The notes under the pieces: generated by a model | The model's database searches: none | What the model saw: the letters and a program-made list of their open reading frames with translations, nothing else | Told to the model about the DNA's origin: nothing | In this document: positions 43,045-52,304 of the stretch, one piece after another | Numbering within the stretch: position 1 is the stretch's first letter | How the letters are laid out: each line of letters opens with the position of its first letter | Made by a program: the position numbers and the translations under genes | Origin: Pseudomonas sp. SID14000 | GTDB lineage: Bacteria; Pseudomonadota; Gammaproteobacteria; Pseudomonadales; Pseudomonadaceae | Assembly: GCF_002165135.1 (NCBI RefSeq) | Contig: NZ_NFZQ01000016.1 | Location: forward strand, 39,767 to 103,766 | Reading direction: 5' to 3' | Length of the DNA: 64,000 bases

Positions 43045-44370
43045 ATGCCTTCAAAAAACTTGCCCATGGCCCGGCATACCCGCTCGCAGGGCTGGCTATC
43101 CGGCCTGAACTTTTTCCTGGCCGACGTCCGTGACGGCCTGGGCCCCTTCCTCGCTGTGCTTCTGGCCAGTCACGGCTGGCGAGCCGATGACATAGGCTAC
43201 GTGATGGCCGCCGGCGGCATCGCAGGCATGCTGGCGACCACGCCGATGGGTGCCTGGATCGACGCTTCGAACCACAAGCGACTTCTCCTGGCAAGTGGCA
43301 CCATCGTAATCACTCTCGCCACGGCAGCTCTATGGACGGCACCGTCGTTTGGCGTCGCTGTCGCCTCTCAGGTGGTGACGGGGGCTGCGGGCGCGTTGAT
43401 GGGCGCCGGCATCATGGGCATCACCTTGGGCATCGTTGATCAGAGAGACCTGTCTCGGCAGCTCGGCATCAACGAGGCCTGGAACCATGCCGGCAACATG
43501 GTCGCGGCTGCATTGGCCGGGCTGGCAGGCTACCGCTGGGGGCTGTCAGCGGTATTCGTTTTGATGGCTCTTATGGCGTGCGCGGCTCTTGCTTGCTTGC
43601 GGAAGATCCATCCACAGGACATCAATCATGAGCGGGCCCGCGGTGGTGACCTCACTTGCAACCAGCCTGCGCAAGGGAGCAGTCCCTCGCCTTCCATATT
43701 GCGGGTTTTGACGGACTCGCGCGAGCTGGGCCTGCTCGCGATCACTATGCTGCTGTTCCACCTGGGCAATGCCGCGATGTTGCCCTTGTTTGCACAGTCA
43801 ATCGTCACGCGTGGGCTGGCGGACCCCAGCGTCTTCACGGCATCGACCGTCATCGTGGCGCAGCTATTCATGATTCCTGTGGCGCTTTGGGCAGGCTGGT
43901 ATGCTGCTCGGCACGGGTATCGGGCACTGATCATTATCGCCCTGCTGGCCTTGCCCTTGCGAGGGCTAATCGCCGGTCTCTGGGAGTCACCGTGGGCACT
44001 GATTCCGGTACAAGCCCTTGACGGAATCGGGGCGGGTCTGCTGGGAGTCGCCTTGCCCGGGCTTGTCGCTTGCATCCTGCGGGGCACTGGACACGTCAAT
44101 GCAGGGCTTGGTGCAGTGATAGCAATCCAAGGGATAGGCGCGGCCATGAGCCACGCACTCGCCGGCTGGATCGCGCATCATTTCGGCTATAGCGCAGCCT
44201 TCGTCGCTCTGGGCATCGTGGCCGCAATCGGACTACTCACCTATCGCTTTGGCATCACCTCCCAAGTGCATGCAAATAGCTTGGAAAGCTCCCCTTTCCT
44301 CTCCACAGCACCACGCAAAAAACCGCCGGCGAGCAAAACCAGCTCTCGCGAAAGGGCATTGCTGCCCTGA
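43045..44370 (+). CDS. Major facilitator superfamily transporter
   Basis: This 441-residue protein has 12 membrane segments and a 30-residue central loop. MFS loop 2-3 motifs are readable (MGAWIDASNHKRLLL after TTP), as is GAGIMGITLGIVDQRDLSRQLGINEAW, a segment seen in multidrug- and arsenic-associated MFS proteins. The C-terminal tail is polar. The gene follows the sigma-54-controlled repeat protein in the same direction and probably shares its transcript. The substrate is unknown. The start codon lacks a strong ribosome site (TGGAA). Confidence 0.82.
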   Translation: MPSKNLPMARHTRSQGWLSGLNFFLADVRDGLGPFLAVLLASHGWRADDIGYVMAAGGIAGMLATTPMGAWIDASNHKRLLLASGTIVITLATAALWTAPSFGVAVASQVVTGAAGALMGAGIMGITLGIVDQRDLSRQLGINEAWNHAGNMVAAALAGLAGYRWGLSAVFVLMALMACAALACLRKIHPQDINHERARGGDLTCNQPAQGSSPSPSILRVLTDSRELGLLAITMLLFHLGNAAMLPLFAQSIVTRGLADPSVFTASTVIVAQLFMIPVALWAGWYAARHGYRALIIIALLALPLRGLIAGLWESPWALIPVQALDGIGAGLLGVALPGLVACILRGTGHVNAGLGAVIAIQGIGAAMSHALAGWIAHHFGYSAAFVALGIVAAIGLLTYRFGITSQVHANSLESSPFLSTAPRKKPPASKTSSRERALLP

Positions 44371-44638
44371 AATGCAAGACGAACTCCAAGGATGGGGCGT
44401 TGCACCTAATTCGCCGAGGATGGTCGCCGTTTCAGCTGTGCCGAACTGCTGCTGGCCGACAAGAAACTGGACCTCAAGGCCAGGTCCGCACGCAGCTCGC
44501 TGAGTCGCCTGGACACCATCCCCTTCCCGCCATCGCCGCCGATCACAAAGGCCGATTTCATCATCGCCTGTCTTGACGACGACAAAGCACAGATCCACTC
44601 CCTCCCCCCGCGCACGAACGACGCCATTGAGATGAAAG
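44371..44638. other. Fragmentary region after the MFS gene
   Basis: A stop-free stretch (FSCAELLLADKKLDLKARSA and onward to FIIACLDDD) looks like part of a former coding gene, but I do not recognise it and it has no start. It leads into the HlyD remnant. Confidence 0.35.
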
Positions 44639-44824
44639 CGGGGGCTGGTGTACAGCACACGGATTCAGCTGAAGGAGAATAGCCTCCGGGTCGGCGAGAA
44701 CAGAATCGAACTGTCGCCGGGCATGGCCGTGCGGGCGGAAGTGAAGACCGACAAGAGAAAGGTGATTGACTACATCCTGAGTCCGCTTGAGCAATATAAG
44801 TCCGAGGCCTTAATGGATCGATAA
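44639..44824 (+). pseudogene. C-terminal remnant of a HlyD-type secretion adaptor
   Basis: About 60 residues are clear: YSTRIQLKENSLRVGENRI, ELSPGMAVRAEVKTDKRKVI and DYILSPLEQYKSE. This is the conserved end of type I secretion periplasmic adaptors. All upstream parts, the ABC transporter and outer-membrane partner are missing. Confidence 0.78.
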
Positions 44825-44905
44825 ATACTATCTATCTACGGCGCGCAGCTTTGGCTTGCTTGCATATAGGTATCGGGCAAAAATATATTTTTTGCGTCCT
44901 GATAA

Positions 44906-45459
44906 TTAATTGGCCTCGCTCAACGTTGAGAAAAAGCGCTCGATCAATTTCAGCCAAGAGGCCGAAGTGAGCGTGAAGTGGATATTGTAGCGTGTACGCG
45001 ATGCAAGCCAAGCCCTGATTTTTTCGGTCTTGTGTGTTGCGTAGTTATCCATGATCAGAGGAATTGGCATTTCAGCAGGTACCGAAACATCAATTTCTCT
45101 CATACGCCGCGTACTCCAGTGGCTGGAGTCATCTGGCTGCCTTTCAATACCTGGTTTACTACCTGCTAAACTTGTTCATCTGAAATAGTACGCGGCCGGC
45201 CAGAGCGCGGTTCATCGTTCAAACCCAGCAACCCCAACTTAGAGAAACGCTGGCGCCATCGTGACACCACATCGTTGCTGGTAACCAAGCGCTTGGCGAT
45301 GTCGTTACCTGATTTGCCGGCGGCACAGGCGAGGATTATCTCGGTGTGTAGGCATGCATCCTGAGCACCTTTGCGGAGCTTGACCCGACGCAGTAACTCC
45401 GCATGCTCAGTTTCAGAAAGGGGAATGACAGTTGCTGGTCGGCTCATGTCGATACACAT
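44906..45459 (-). mobile_element. Decayed IS630-family transposase
   Basis: The N-terminal part (45166-45459) has the helix-turn-helix AKRLVTSNDVVSRWRQRF and GRPRTISDEQV. A TAG stop, apparently from CAG, follows directly, and the frame changes before SSHWSTRRMREIDVSV. An internal deletion then removes most of the catalytic core and joins to IPLIMDNYATHKTEKIRAWL and the catalytic-Glu region LIERFFSTLSE. The element has a nonsense mutation, a frameshift and a deletion, so it is inactive. Confidence 0.82.
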
Positions 45460-45831
45460 CTCTTGCTGAATGGGTTTCTACAGAGCCTAGCTCAAATTTT
45501 CAGCGGCACTTCTGAAACACCACGCTAGCTTAAATGGTAACACTGCATCTATAAAATGCGACGCTTGTCCACTATGAGTTTCTACAGTCCTTTTTGACAT
45601 GCCGCCAGCTGGCGTCTAAAAGGATGGATACGAACACAGTACGGAAGTGACGTTCCCCATGCCAACTTTACCTCTAGCGCGCGCGAGGCTTTCCAACGCG
45701 TTTTACTCCGTTGCCCATCCTCCGTAACGAATTACCCTCGTTTGTCTAATCCTGACTACAACTCTGCTCTGGGCTGCTCCAACGGCCGCGCCCGAGAGCA
45801 CATCTGAGAATGCTTAATCCACTTTGGATGA
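45460..45831. other. Intergenic stretch before the hydrolase/patatin pair
   Basis: No gene is seen. It probably contains the old IS630 end and the promoter of the lipoprotein gene. Confidence 0.45.
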
Positions 45832-47280
45832 ATGATCATGAAGATCTTACTAATTCTCGGCGCTTGCCTGCTGGTGGCCTGTACTTCAAACACCCCGTTC
45901 CGAGACGACCGTGTAAGGACATGTGGCACCATCGAGTCGTGCAGCAACAGCTACTACGAGGTGCACCCCAACTACGAGATAGGCTTCGTCGAATACAGCG
46001 AGCGCGGCAACGATTTCGCCCCGGCGAGAACAGAACAGCTTGTTGATCGCCTCAGGCAGTACTCTGCCACCGGCAAGCTCGCCATGGTGGTTTTCATCCA
46101 CGGCTGGAAACACAACGCAGATCAGAATGACGAAAACGTCGTCAGTTTCACAAAAGCTCTCGCTAACCTATCCGCTTCCGGTGTACTGAGTGACCGCAAA
46201 TTGGTCGGTATCTATGTCGGATGGCGTGGCTTGTCTTTACACGGGCTCGGCAGCGAGAACGCCACTTACTGGGATCGAAAAGCTGTGGCGGAAGAGGTCG
46301 GTCGCGGTGGTGTTACCGAGTTGCTCGCTCAGTTGGAGCAAATCGACCGGAGCCAGGAAACGAATTATCTGGTAATCGTCGGACATAGCTTCGGCGGCGC
46401 AATTACTTTGAGCGCCCTACATGATCAGTTACTCGAACGCCTGCAAAACCAGCAAGCTGGTCTTCCTGTACGGGCTTTCGGCGACGCTGTGATCATGCTC
46501 AATCCTGCGATCGAGGCAAACCAAGGTCTGTTGCTCAAGGAGAACAGCCTGAAAGTGGGCGCTTCAGGTGCTCGCGCGCAGTCACTGCTTTACGTAATCA
46601 GCTCAGAGGGTGACGAAGCCACCCACTACGCCTTCCCGCCAGGTCAATGGCTGGGGGTCAATCTGACTTGGAGCCAGGTCGACCTCAACAGGACCTACAA
46701 CGGCCAAGCCTTTACGATCAGGGAAGAAGAGATGGATACCACTGCCATCGGCAACTACAGCCTTTACCACACCACACGGGTCATAGACCCTAACCCCACT
46801 GAAGCTATGGCCCAACAAGCGATCGTGGACTCCTCGGGGGGCGTCAACAAGGCTATGGCCGGCCCCAAGGTGCTGGAGGACACGAAGTTCGGTGACTGGG
46901 AACTCGTAAGCTATTGCACAACCGACGGCAAAAACGGGGACCCGAAGGTACCGCGCATGCCCTGCTACAGCAATGAACCTGTCAATTTCATCTATACCGC
47001 CGACTCCTTCATTGACGACCATAATGACATTTTCAACCCCGCAGTGATTGCCTTTATGTCCACCGCGGTTAGCAAAGCAATTTATGAGCGTACGAATGGT
47101 GAGTCCTACTTCGATGAGTGCATAGACAAGACTCAGGCAAAGTTCAGTTTCAACTCATGTTTTAATTATCATTTCACAAAGGCAACGCAGACGGATAAGG
47201 CATTGGAGAAGGCGATAAAGACCGACTCCAACGCTACCCGTCTGGAGTCGGTCAAGCGGAATACCAATGCGGGCCTCTAG
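45832..47280 (+). CDS. Lipoprotein with alpha/beta serine-hydrolase domain
   Basis: This protein of about 482 residues has a lipoprotein signal with lipobox LVAC (cysteine 17). The hydrolase fold shows the strand MVVFIHGWKH (oxyanion region, residues 85-94) and the nucleophile elbow IVGHSFGG (Ser186). The C-terminal 200 residues contain several Cys and YCTTDGKNGDP-like segments without a known domain. It should sit on the periplasmic side of a membrane. It precedes the patatin gene by 131 bp, and the two probably form a unit acting on lipids. The start may be the ATG at 45832 or 45838. Confidence 0.75.
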   Translation: MIMKILLILGACLLVACTSNTPFRDDRVRTCGTIESCSNSYYEVHPNYEIGFVEYSERGNDFAPARTEQLVDRLRQYSATGKLAMVVFIHGWKHNADQNDENVVSFTKALANLSASGVLSDRKLVGIYVGWRGLSLHGLGSENATYWDRKAVAEEVGRGGVTELLAQLEQIDRSQETNYLVIVGHSFGGAITLSALHDQLLERLQNQQAGLPVRAFGDAVIMLNPAIEANQGLLLKENSLKVGASGARAQSLLYVISSEGDEATHYAFPPGQWLGVNLTWSQVDLNRTYNGQAFTIREEEMDTTAIGNYSLYHTTRVIDPNPTEAMAQQAIVDSSGGVNKAMAGPKVLEDTKFGDWELVSYCTTDGKNGDPKVPRMPCYSNEPVNFIYTADSFIDDHNDIFNPAVIAFMSTAVSKAIYERTNGESYFDECIDKTQAKFSFNSCFNYHFTKATQTDKALEKAIKTDSNATRLESVKRNTNAGL

Positions 47281-47411
47281 CCTACTTGCGCTCTACGTAA
47301 GTGAGTTTTTTGTCACCGCAGACAGGACTAACCACCGATACCATAGAGAATAAAGCCACGTCTTTCAGTGTTGTTTTTCAACGCACGGACTCAAAGGATG
47401 GAGAGCAGAAC

Positions 47412-50400
47412 ATGGCCAATGAGGAAAAACAAGACGAGGTAAAACCCAACAGCCCCGTGCAGCAACTGATTGATGAACGGCACGAAAAGCTAAAAGAAGA
47501 AGGCATGCTACCTACTTCGAAAAAGCCATGGGGCTTGGCGCTATCCGGCGGCGGTATTCGCAGCGCCACGTTCTGCTACGGCTTGATCAGCGCGCTGGCA
47601 GAAAATCGTGTATTCGGGAAAATCGACCTAATGTCGACCGTATCTGGCGGCGGCTATGTCGGCTCGATGGTGGGCCGTTTGGCCATGGCCAAAGGCTCAT
47701 CGCAGGCGTTACAGGACGAACTGGGTGCCAAAGGTGCTACGGCCAATCACAGAAGCTGGTTGCGTGCCAATAGCCGTTATCTCACACCGCAAGGCAGCCG
47801 CGATCAGCTTTATGGCTTGGTGGTGTTCCTGCGCAACCTGGCCGGCGTGCATTTGGAACTGGGGCTTCTCGCCGTAGTGCTGGCCTGCGCACTGGGCGCT
47901 TTCGATATTGTTGTGTGGTGGAGCGTAAACACTTCATTTACCCAGGCTCCCCTAGAAGACTGGATACGGCATCCGGCCTTCTGGCAAGTCATGGCCTTTG
48001 TGCCAACGCTATGGCTGCTGTTACCCGTGCCATTAATATGGGCCGCTGCGGCCATCGCTTGGTACTGGTATGTGCCGATAGTCTGCAAGGACAACAAGAA
48101 GCTCGACCGCTCCTCACACCGGGCCACGCTGCAACTCAGCCGAGCGGTAAAAGTTGCGGCCGCCATCCTGGTTCTGGGCGGCGTGGATATTGTGGCGTGG
48201 CGCCTGGCGCAGGACCCCGCGCATCTGTTTCCTCTGGGCGCATTGTTTGCCACCATTCTTGCGGTATTGCGTCTTGTGCTGCCGATGCTTCAACAGGTAA
48301 ACGGCTCTGCCGGCGACATTTTTCGCCAGCGCATGCCTTTTATTCTCGATATGGCAGGCCGGTTTGGCTTGGTGGTGCTGCTTATTTTCTGGACCAGTAT
48401 TGTTCACGCGTTTGCCACCACCCAGGTGTGGGTGCTGGGCGGGCCGATTACTCAGCTTGATTACATTGGCGCGCTGATATCGCTAGCGGCGGCTGGTAGC
48501 ATCTGCTCGGTGTTGATCGTGCTATCTGGCCGGAATGTAAATTTTCTCAACAGATCGTCGCTGCATAACTTCTACCGCTCGCGCCTTACCAGGGCCTATC
48601 TGGGAGCGGCCAATCCGGAGCGTACGGCCAACTCCAAAGTCACCGAAGTGCATGACAAAGATGATGTGTTGTTCAAAGACTACCAGCCTCACCGGTATGG
48701 CGGTCCTGTGCATATCGTCAACGTGTGTGTAAACCAGACTTACCAACGCAAGGGTTTGCACAATGTGGATCGTCAAGGCGATCTGATGTCGATCATCGGA
48801 GGCGCGGGCTATTGCCGAGTGTCAGGAGCGGGCTGGGTGCCTGTTGCTGAACCTGCTTTGGCTACCTTGGGCACCTGGATGGCTATTTCCGGCGCTGCGG
48901 CTTCACCGGGTATGGGCGCACTGACCAAACCAGGTTATGCCGCAATGCTCACTACCCTTGGGGTGCGGCTTGGCTATTGGTGGAACTCGCACAACAGCAC
49001 GTTGACCCAGAGCTGGAGCGACACATACTTTGGTAAATACAAAGGTCTGTTGGGCGAACTGTTTGCAAGCTTCGCCGGTAAAAGTAACAGGATCCAATAC
49101 CTCAGCGATGGCGGGCACGCGGAAAACACTGGCGCCTATGCGTTAATTCAGGAGCGCTGCAAACTAATTATTCTCGCCGACTGTGGCGCCGATCCGGAAT
49201 ACAAATTCCAGGATCTGGAAAACCTTATACGCCGCGCCCGAATTGATCTGGATGTGGATATCCGCTTTGTTCTACCGAGGGAAAATCACGACGGCATCTT
49301 CGGCACTCTGGATGACCTGATATCCCGTGAAGGCCATGCTTGTCTAGCCGTGGCAAGGGTGATTTACCCCGATGACAACACCCCCAGCGTGTTAGTGTTG
49401 GTGAAGCCTAATATGGTATCCGGATTGGCAGAGGATGTTTACAATTACAGCCGCGACTTTCCCGTGTTTCCCCAGGAAAGCACGGCCGACCAGTTCTTTG
49501 ACGAGGCGCAGTGGGAAAGCTACTTCTCCTTGGGCAACCATCTGGGCAACCTGCTGAAAGGCGATTTGCTGGAGGGCCTGGAGGCATCCATTGGTAACAA
49601 TGACTGGTTGGAATCCCCCGAGTTGAAATGCAAACGCACGCCCCAGCGCATAGTGGGCAAATCCGTGGCCGCAGCCAGCCTTGGCCTCGGCGCGATCATC
49701 ACGTCAGCATCTGGCATCTGGGTGGCGCTCGATAGTCCGGATGAAACCCTATCGCCCAATGCGTTGTTTAAATCCCTGTATACCGCTTACGGCAGCCTGT
49801 CGCTCACAGCTAAGAACGACGAGGCGAAAAAGGCCATTGGCGACATGGCTGCGCAACTGTTGATGGCCTGGCAAACCCTGCGTGCCAACGATGAAGACCA
49901 GCTTTTTCTACGTAATGCTGAAACCCTGGATATGCTTCGTAAAACCTATGCCTTGTGCACGCAACTCAAGGATGAACTGGCCGCCTGCAATACCCTGAAC
50001 ACTGTGTTTGTTTGCCCGCAAAAACCCGATGAATCAGCGCGCAGCATGAACGACGGCTATTGGGCTAGAGATGAGTCAGCCGTCACCAAGCTCGATCAAG
50101 CGAAAAACTCCCGTACTTATTGCGGCGAGCAAGAACTGCCGGAAATTAGCGTTGCCACGACAGCCTCCACGGGGGATCTCACATATACAGCAACAACGCA
50201 CAGCGCTAGCAATCCCGCGAGTGGTGACGCCAGCGAACGCGATAAATTAATGGAGCAAATGACCGCGGTCCGCAAGCAGATGGAGGCCTCGCACAGAGCC
50301 GTGAGCCTCAAACCCAGCCTTGCCATCCCGCAAACCGGCGCGCTAGTTGAAAGTCCCATTGCACCGTCCCCCCCGTTACTTGAAGAAACGCCACCGCCAA

Positions 50401-50900
50401 GCCCTGCTGCCGCCATCGAAGATGCCTCAGCACCAACACCAACAGAGGAACCTACCCCCATCCCCGGTGATAGCGTGACAATTGAGGCTCATGACACGAC
50501 TATGGAACCAACCGACTCGACTCAAGCCGACAGCACAGTCTGCTCGGAACACGTCATCTTTATTCAGATATACGGTCCAGAGGACCGTGACAAAGCCCGT
50601 GCGTTCCGGAGTATCTGGCAAGCGAAAGGCGCCTCCGTGCCTCCCATTGAGGATGTGGTGAGTACGGCCTACCAGCAAAAACGCAGTGCCCCCAAACCCT
50701 ATGAACAGCCGACGATTATTTACCACCGGGATGATGCCAAGAAATGCGCCAAGTCTCTGAAAAATACACCGCTGCCGGCCTCACATTGGCAACTTATGCA
50801 GCTTTCCCAGAGGCTGACAGGCGCACCGCGTACTATCGAGGTGTGGCTACCGCCCTCGGCGTTTGAGAGGGATCTCACACAACCTGCTGCTGTGGAGTAA
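47412..50900 (+). CDS. Giant membrane patatin-like phospholipase
   Basis: This 1162-residue protein has patatin motifs split by membrane helices. The oxyanion loop is SGGGIRS (45-51), the nucleophile Ser78 is in TVSGGGYVG, and the dyad aspartate D566 is in SDGGHAENTG. Between them (about 137-371) are roughly six hydrophobic helices. After residue 800 the chain becomes low-complexity and Pro/Thr-rich. It ends in a small folded-looking domain (about 1045-1150, HVIFIQIYGPEDRDKARAFR). It is predicted to hydrolyse membrane phospholipids from an embedded position. The ATG at 47412 follows GGAGAG and is preferred to an upstream frame start. No other partner than the lipoprotein hydrolase is visible. 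Confidence 0.82.
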   Translation: MANEEKQDEVKPNSPVQQLIDERHEKLKEEGMLPTSKKPWGLALSGGGIRSATFCYGLISALAENRVFGKIDLMSTVSGGGYVGSMVGRLAMAKGSSQALQDELGAKGATANHRSWLRANSRYLTPQGSRDQLYGLVVFLRNLAGVHLELGLLAVVLACALGAFDIVVWWSVNTSFTQAPLEDWIRHPAFWQVMAFVPTLWLLLPVPLIWAAAAIAWYWYVPIVCKDNKKLDRSSHRATLQLSRAVKVAAAILVLGGVDIVAWRLAQDPAHLFPLGALFATILAVLRLVLPMLQQVNGSAGDIFRQRMPFILDMAGRFGLVVLLIFWTSIVHAFATTQVWVLGGPITQLDYIGALISLAAAGSICSVLIVLSGRNVNFLNRSSLHNFYRSRLTRAYLGAANPERTANSKVTEVHDKDDVLFKDYQPHRYGGPVHIVNVCVNQTYQRKGLHNVDRQGDLMSIIGGAGYCRVSGAGWVPVAEPALATLGTWMAISGAAASPGMGALTKPGYAAMLTTLGVRLGYWWNSHNSTLTQSWSDTYFGKYKGLLGELFASFAGKSNRIQYLSDGGHAENTGAYALIQERCKLIILADCGADPEYKFQDLENLIRRARIDLDVDIRFVLPRENHDGIFGTLDDLISREGHACLAVARVIYPDDNTPSVLVLVKPNMVSGLAEDVYNYSRDFPVFPQESTADQFFDEAQWESYFSLGNHLGNLLKGDLLEGLEASIGNNDWLESPELKCKRTPQRIVGKSVAAASLGLGAIITSASGIWVALDSPDETLSPNALFKSLYTAYGSLSLTAKNDEAKKAIGDMAAQLLMAWQTLRANDEDQLFLRNAETLDMLRKTYALCTQLKDELAACNTLNTVFVCPQKPDESARSMNDGYWARDESAVTKLDQAKNSRTYCGEQELPEISVATTASTGDLTYTATTHSASNPASGDASERDKLMEQMTAVRKQMEASHRAVSLKPSLAIPQTGALVESPIAPSPPLLEETPPPSPAAAIEDASAPTPTEEPTPIPGDSVTIEAHDTTMEPTDSTQADSTVCSEHVIFIQIYGPEDRDKARAFRSIWQAKGASVPPIEDVVSTAYQQKRSAPKPYEQPTIIYHRDDAKKCAKSLKNTPLPASHWQLMQLSQRLTGAPRTIEVWLPPSAFERDLTQPAAVE

Positions 50901-51012
50901 ATGCCCGTTCGTTAGCCCAGCGTTGTGCAGTTTTTTATTGCGCAGATGACTCGGCCCTAGCTCGTATACGCTTTTGAATGTCAGCTTCTGGCCGTTTGCC
51001 GCCCCCAGCAAA

Positions 51013-51070
51013 GGCAGCTTTGGGTCGGAAGCTGCCCTTCGCGAGTGACCGCTTTCGCCCCAAAGCAGAC
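51013..51070. repeat. Island hairpin repeat, copy 4
   Basis: CAGCTTTGGGTCGGAAGCTG ... CGCTTTCGCCCCAAAGCAG has complementary ends GCTTTGGG/CCCAAAGC and the shared centre TGCCCTTCGCGAGTGACC. A second small hairpin (GCAGAC...GTCTGC, 51065-51086) follows. Confidence 0.75.
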
Positions 51071-51146
51071 CCTCGCCAGAGTCTGCATACGGCCAGAAGC
51101 AACCCCTCAACGCGTTGACAAAAAGAGTGACAATCCAGCTGCCCGT

Positions 51147-52007
51147 TCAACTGACCTTGCTGCGATACCAGACGGTAGTCCGCTCATTACCAGCGTGGGA
51201 CTTTCGTATTTCAAACTGCCGTGATTCGTGCAGAACATGCCTCCAGCTACTGCAACCGTAGCGTTTGAACCTCTGCTCTGGATAGGTGTCATCAATCCAG
51301 CGGATGGCGGCCTCCAGTCGAGTCCAGCCATCTTCGGCAAGCTTGGCTTCTGCTTCACGTAAACAGGAACATATCCCACTGCCAGGCCAATCGACCGAGC
51401 CATCCACCCGTATGCCGTTGAGCACATCGTCAAATGTCTGGCTCTGTATAAACGACGCCAGTTTAGCTCCTGCCTCAACCATGGTTTTGGCCCAACATTG
51501 CAGGTTCAAACAATGCCGATTGATGGTCTGGTAGCTTTCCTCCAGATAAACGTCCGCAGCCTGGCAGCCCGATTCAGACCAGAGATCGAAATGTTCAATG
51601 AAGTGGTGAACTAGCTTGTTACGCAGGTCGACCAACGCCCTGATAGCCACCTTCGTTGCCTCATAGTGCTCGACTGGCATTTCCAACTGGTTTCGATAGC
51701 TGAACCCGATCTGGTCACCAGCATCGGCTTCCGTCTGTGACTCTTCATTTTGGGGCGACTGGATCAGAAAGCTGTCGATCAGCATCCCGACCAACATGCC
51801 CATGGTTTTTTTCTCGGCACATGCGATCTTCTGCTGACGGATGTTATGCAGCCGATCCACAGGGCCGCTCAACTCAACACGCGCGACTATGACTTTCAGC
51901 AACTGTTCGTATTGTTGCAAACGCAACAGACAGCGTCCGAGCTTGCGCTGCACCACAGCTTGAAGGCCAGGTACATCGTCCGCGGGCATGGTAGTGACTT
52001 CATCCAT
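51147..52007 (-). CDS. HEPN-like and OST-HTH/LOTUS domain protein
   Basis: This 286-residue protein has an all-helical N-terminal part holding LRNKLVHHF, whose R129-x4-H134 fits the HEPN ribonuclease motif. A C-terminal winged-helix segment (about 215-286, WTRLEAAIRWIDDTYPEQRF then YGCSSWRHVLHESRQFEIRK) resembles the OST-HTH/LOTUS fold, which binds RNA. The combination suggests an RNA-binding, possibly RNA-cleaving, protein. No antitoxin-like partner gene is adjacent. The ATG at 52007 is used; a TTG six codons upstream is possible. It sits between a hairpin repeat and the GNAT operon. Confidence 0.65.
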   Translation of the reverse strand: MDEVTTMPADDVPGLQAVVQRKLGRCLLRLQQYEQLLKVIVARVELSGPVDRLHNIRQQKIACAEKKTMGMLVGMLIDSFLIQSPQNEESQTEADAGDQIGFSYRNQLEMPVEHYEATKVAIRALVDLRNKLVHHFIEHFDLWSESGCQAADVYLEESYQTINRHCLNLQCWAKTMVEAGAKLASFIQSQTFDDVLNGIRVDGSVDWPGSGICSCLREAEAKLAEDGWTRLEAAIRWIDDTYPEQRFKRYGCSSWRHVLHESRQFEIRKSHAGNERTTVWYRSKVS

Positions 52008-52304
52008 GATTAGCGACTCACGCAAAAGTGGCAGGGATGGAGCAATTCACTGCAATCCGCTGCCCTGCAAGAAGGGTCTGCAATGCGAAAAACGGACGCA
52101 CTTCAAGCGTCAGTATAGGTTGAGGACCTTTATTACCCGCATCGGTCGCCAGCTACCCCTGGCGTTCAGCACAATTCAATGATGACGAGCCTGTTCTGCA
52201 GGTGTCGTAACGGCCTGGATCAATACTCAGGTTGAAGCTATACCCAAAGAGTTCAGCCTGGCGATGGACCATACGCCTTTTTAGCGACTGGGGGGAACTT
52301 CGCG

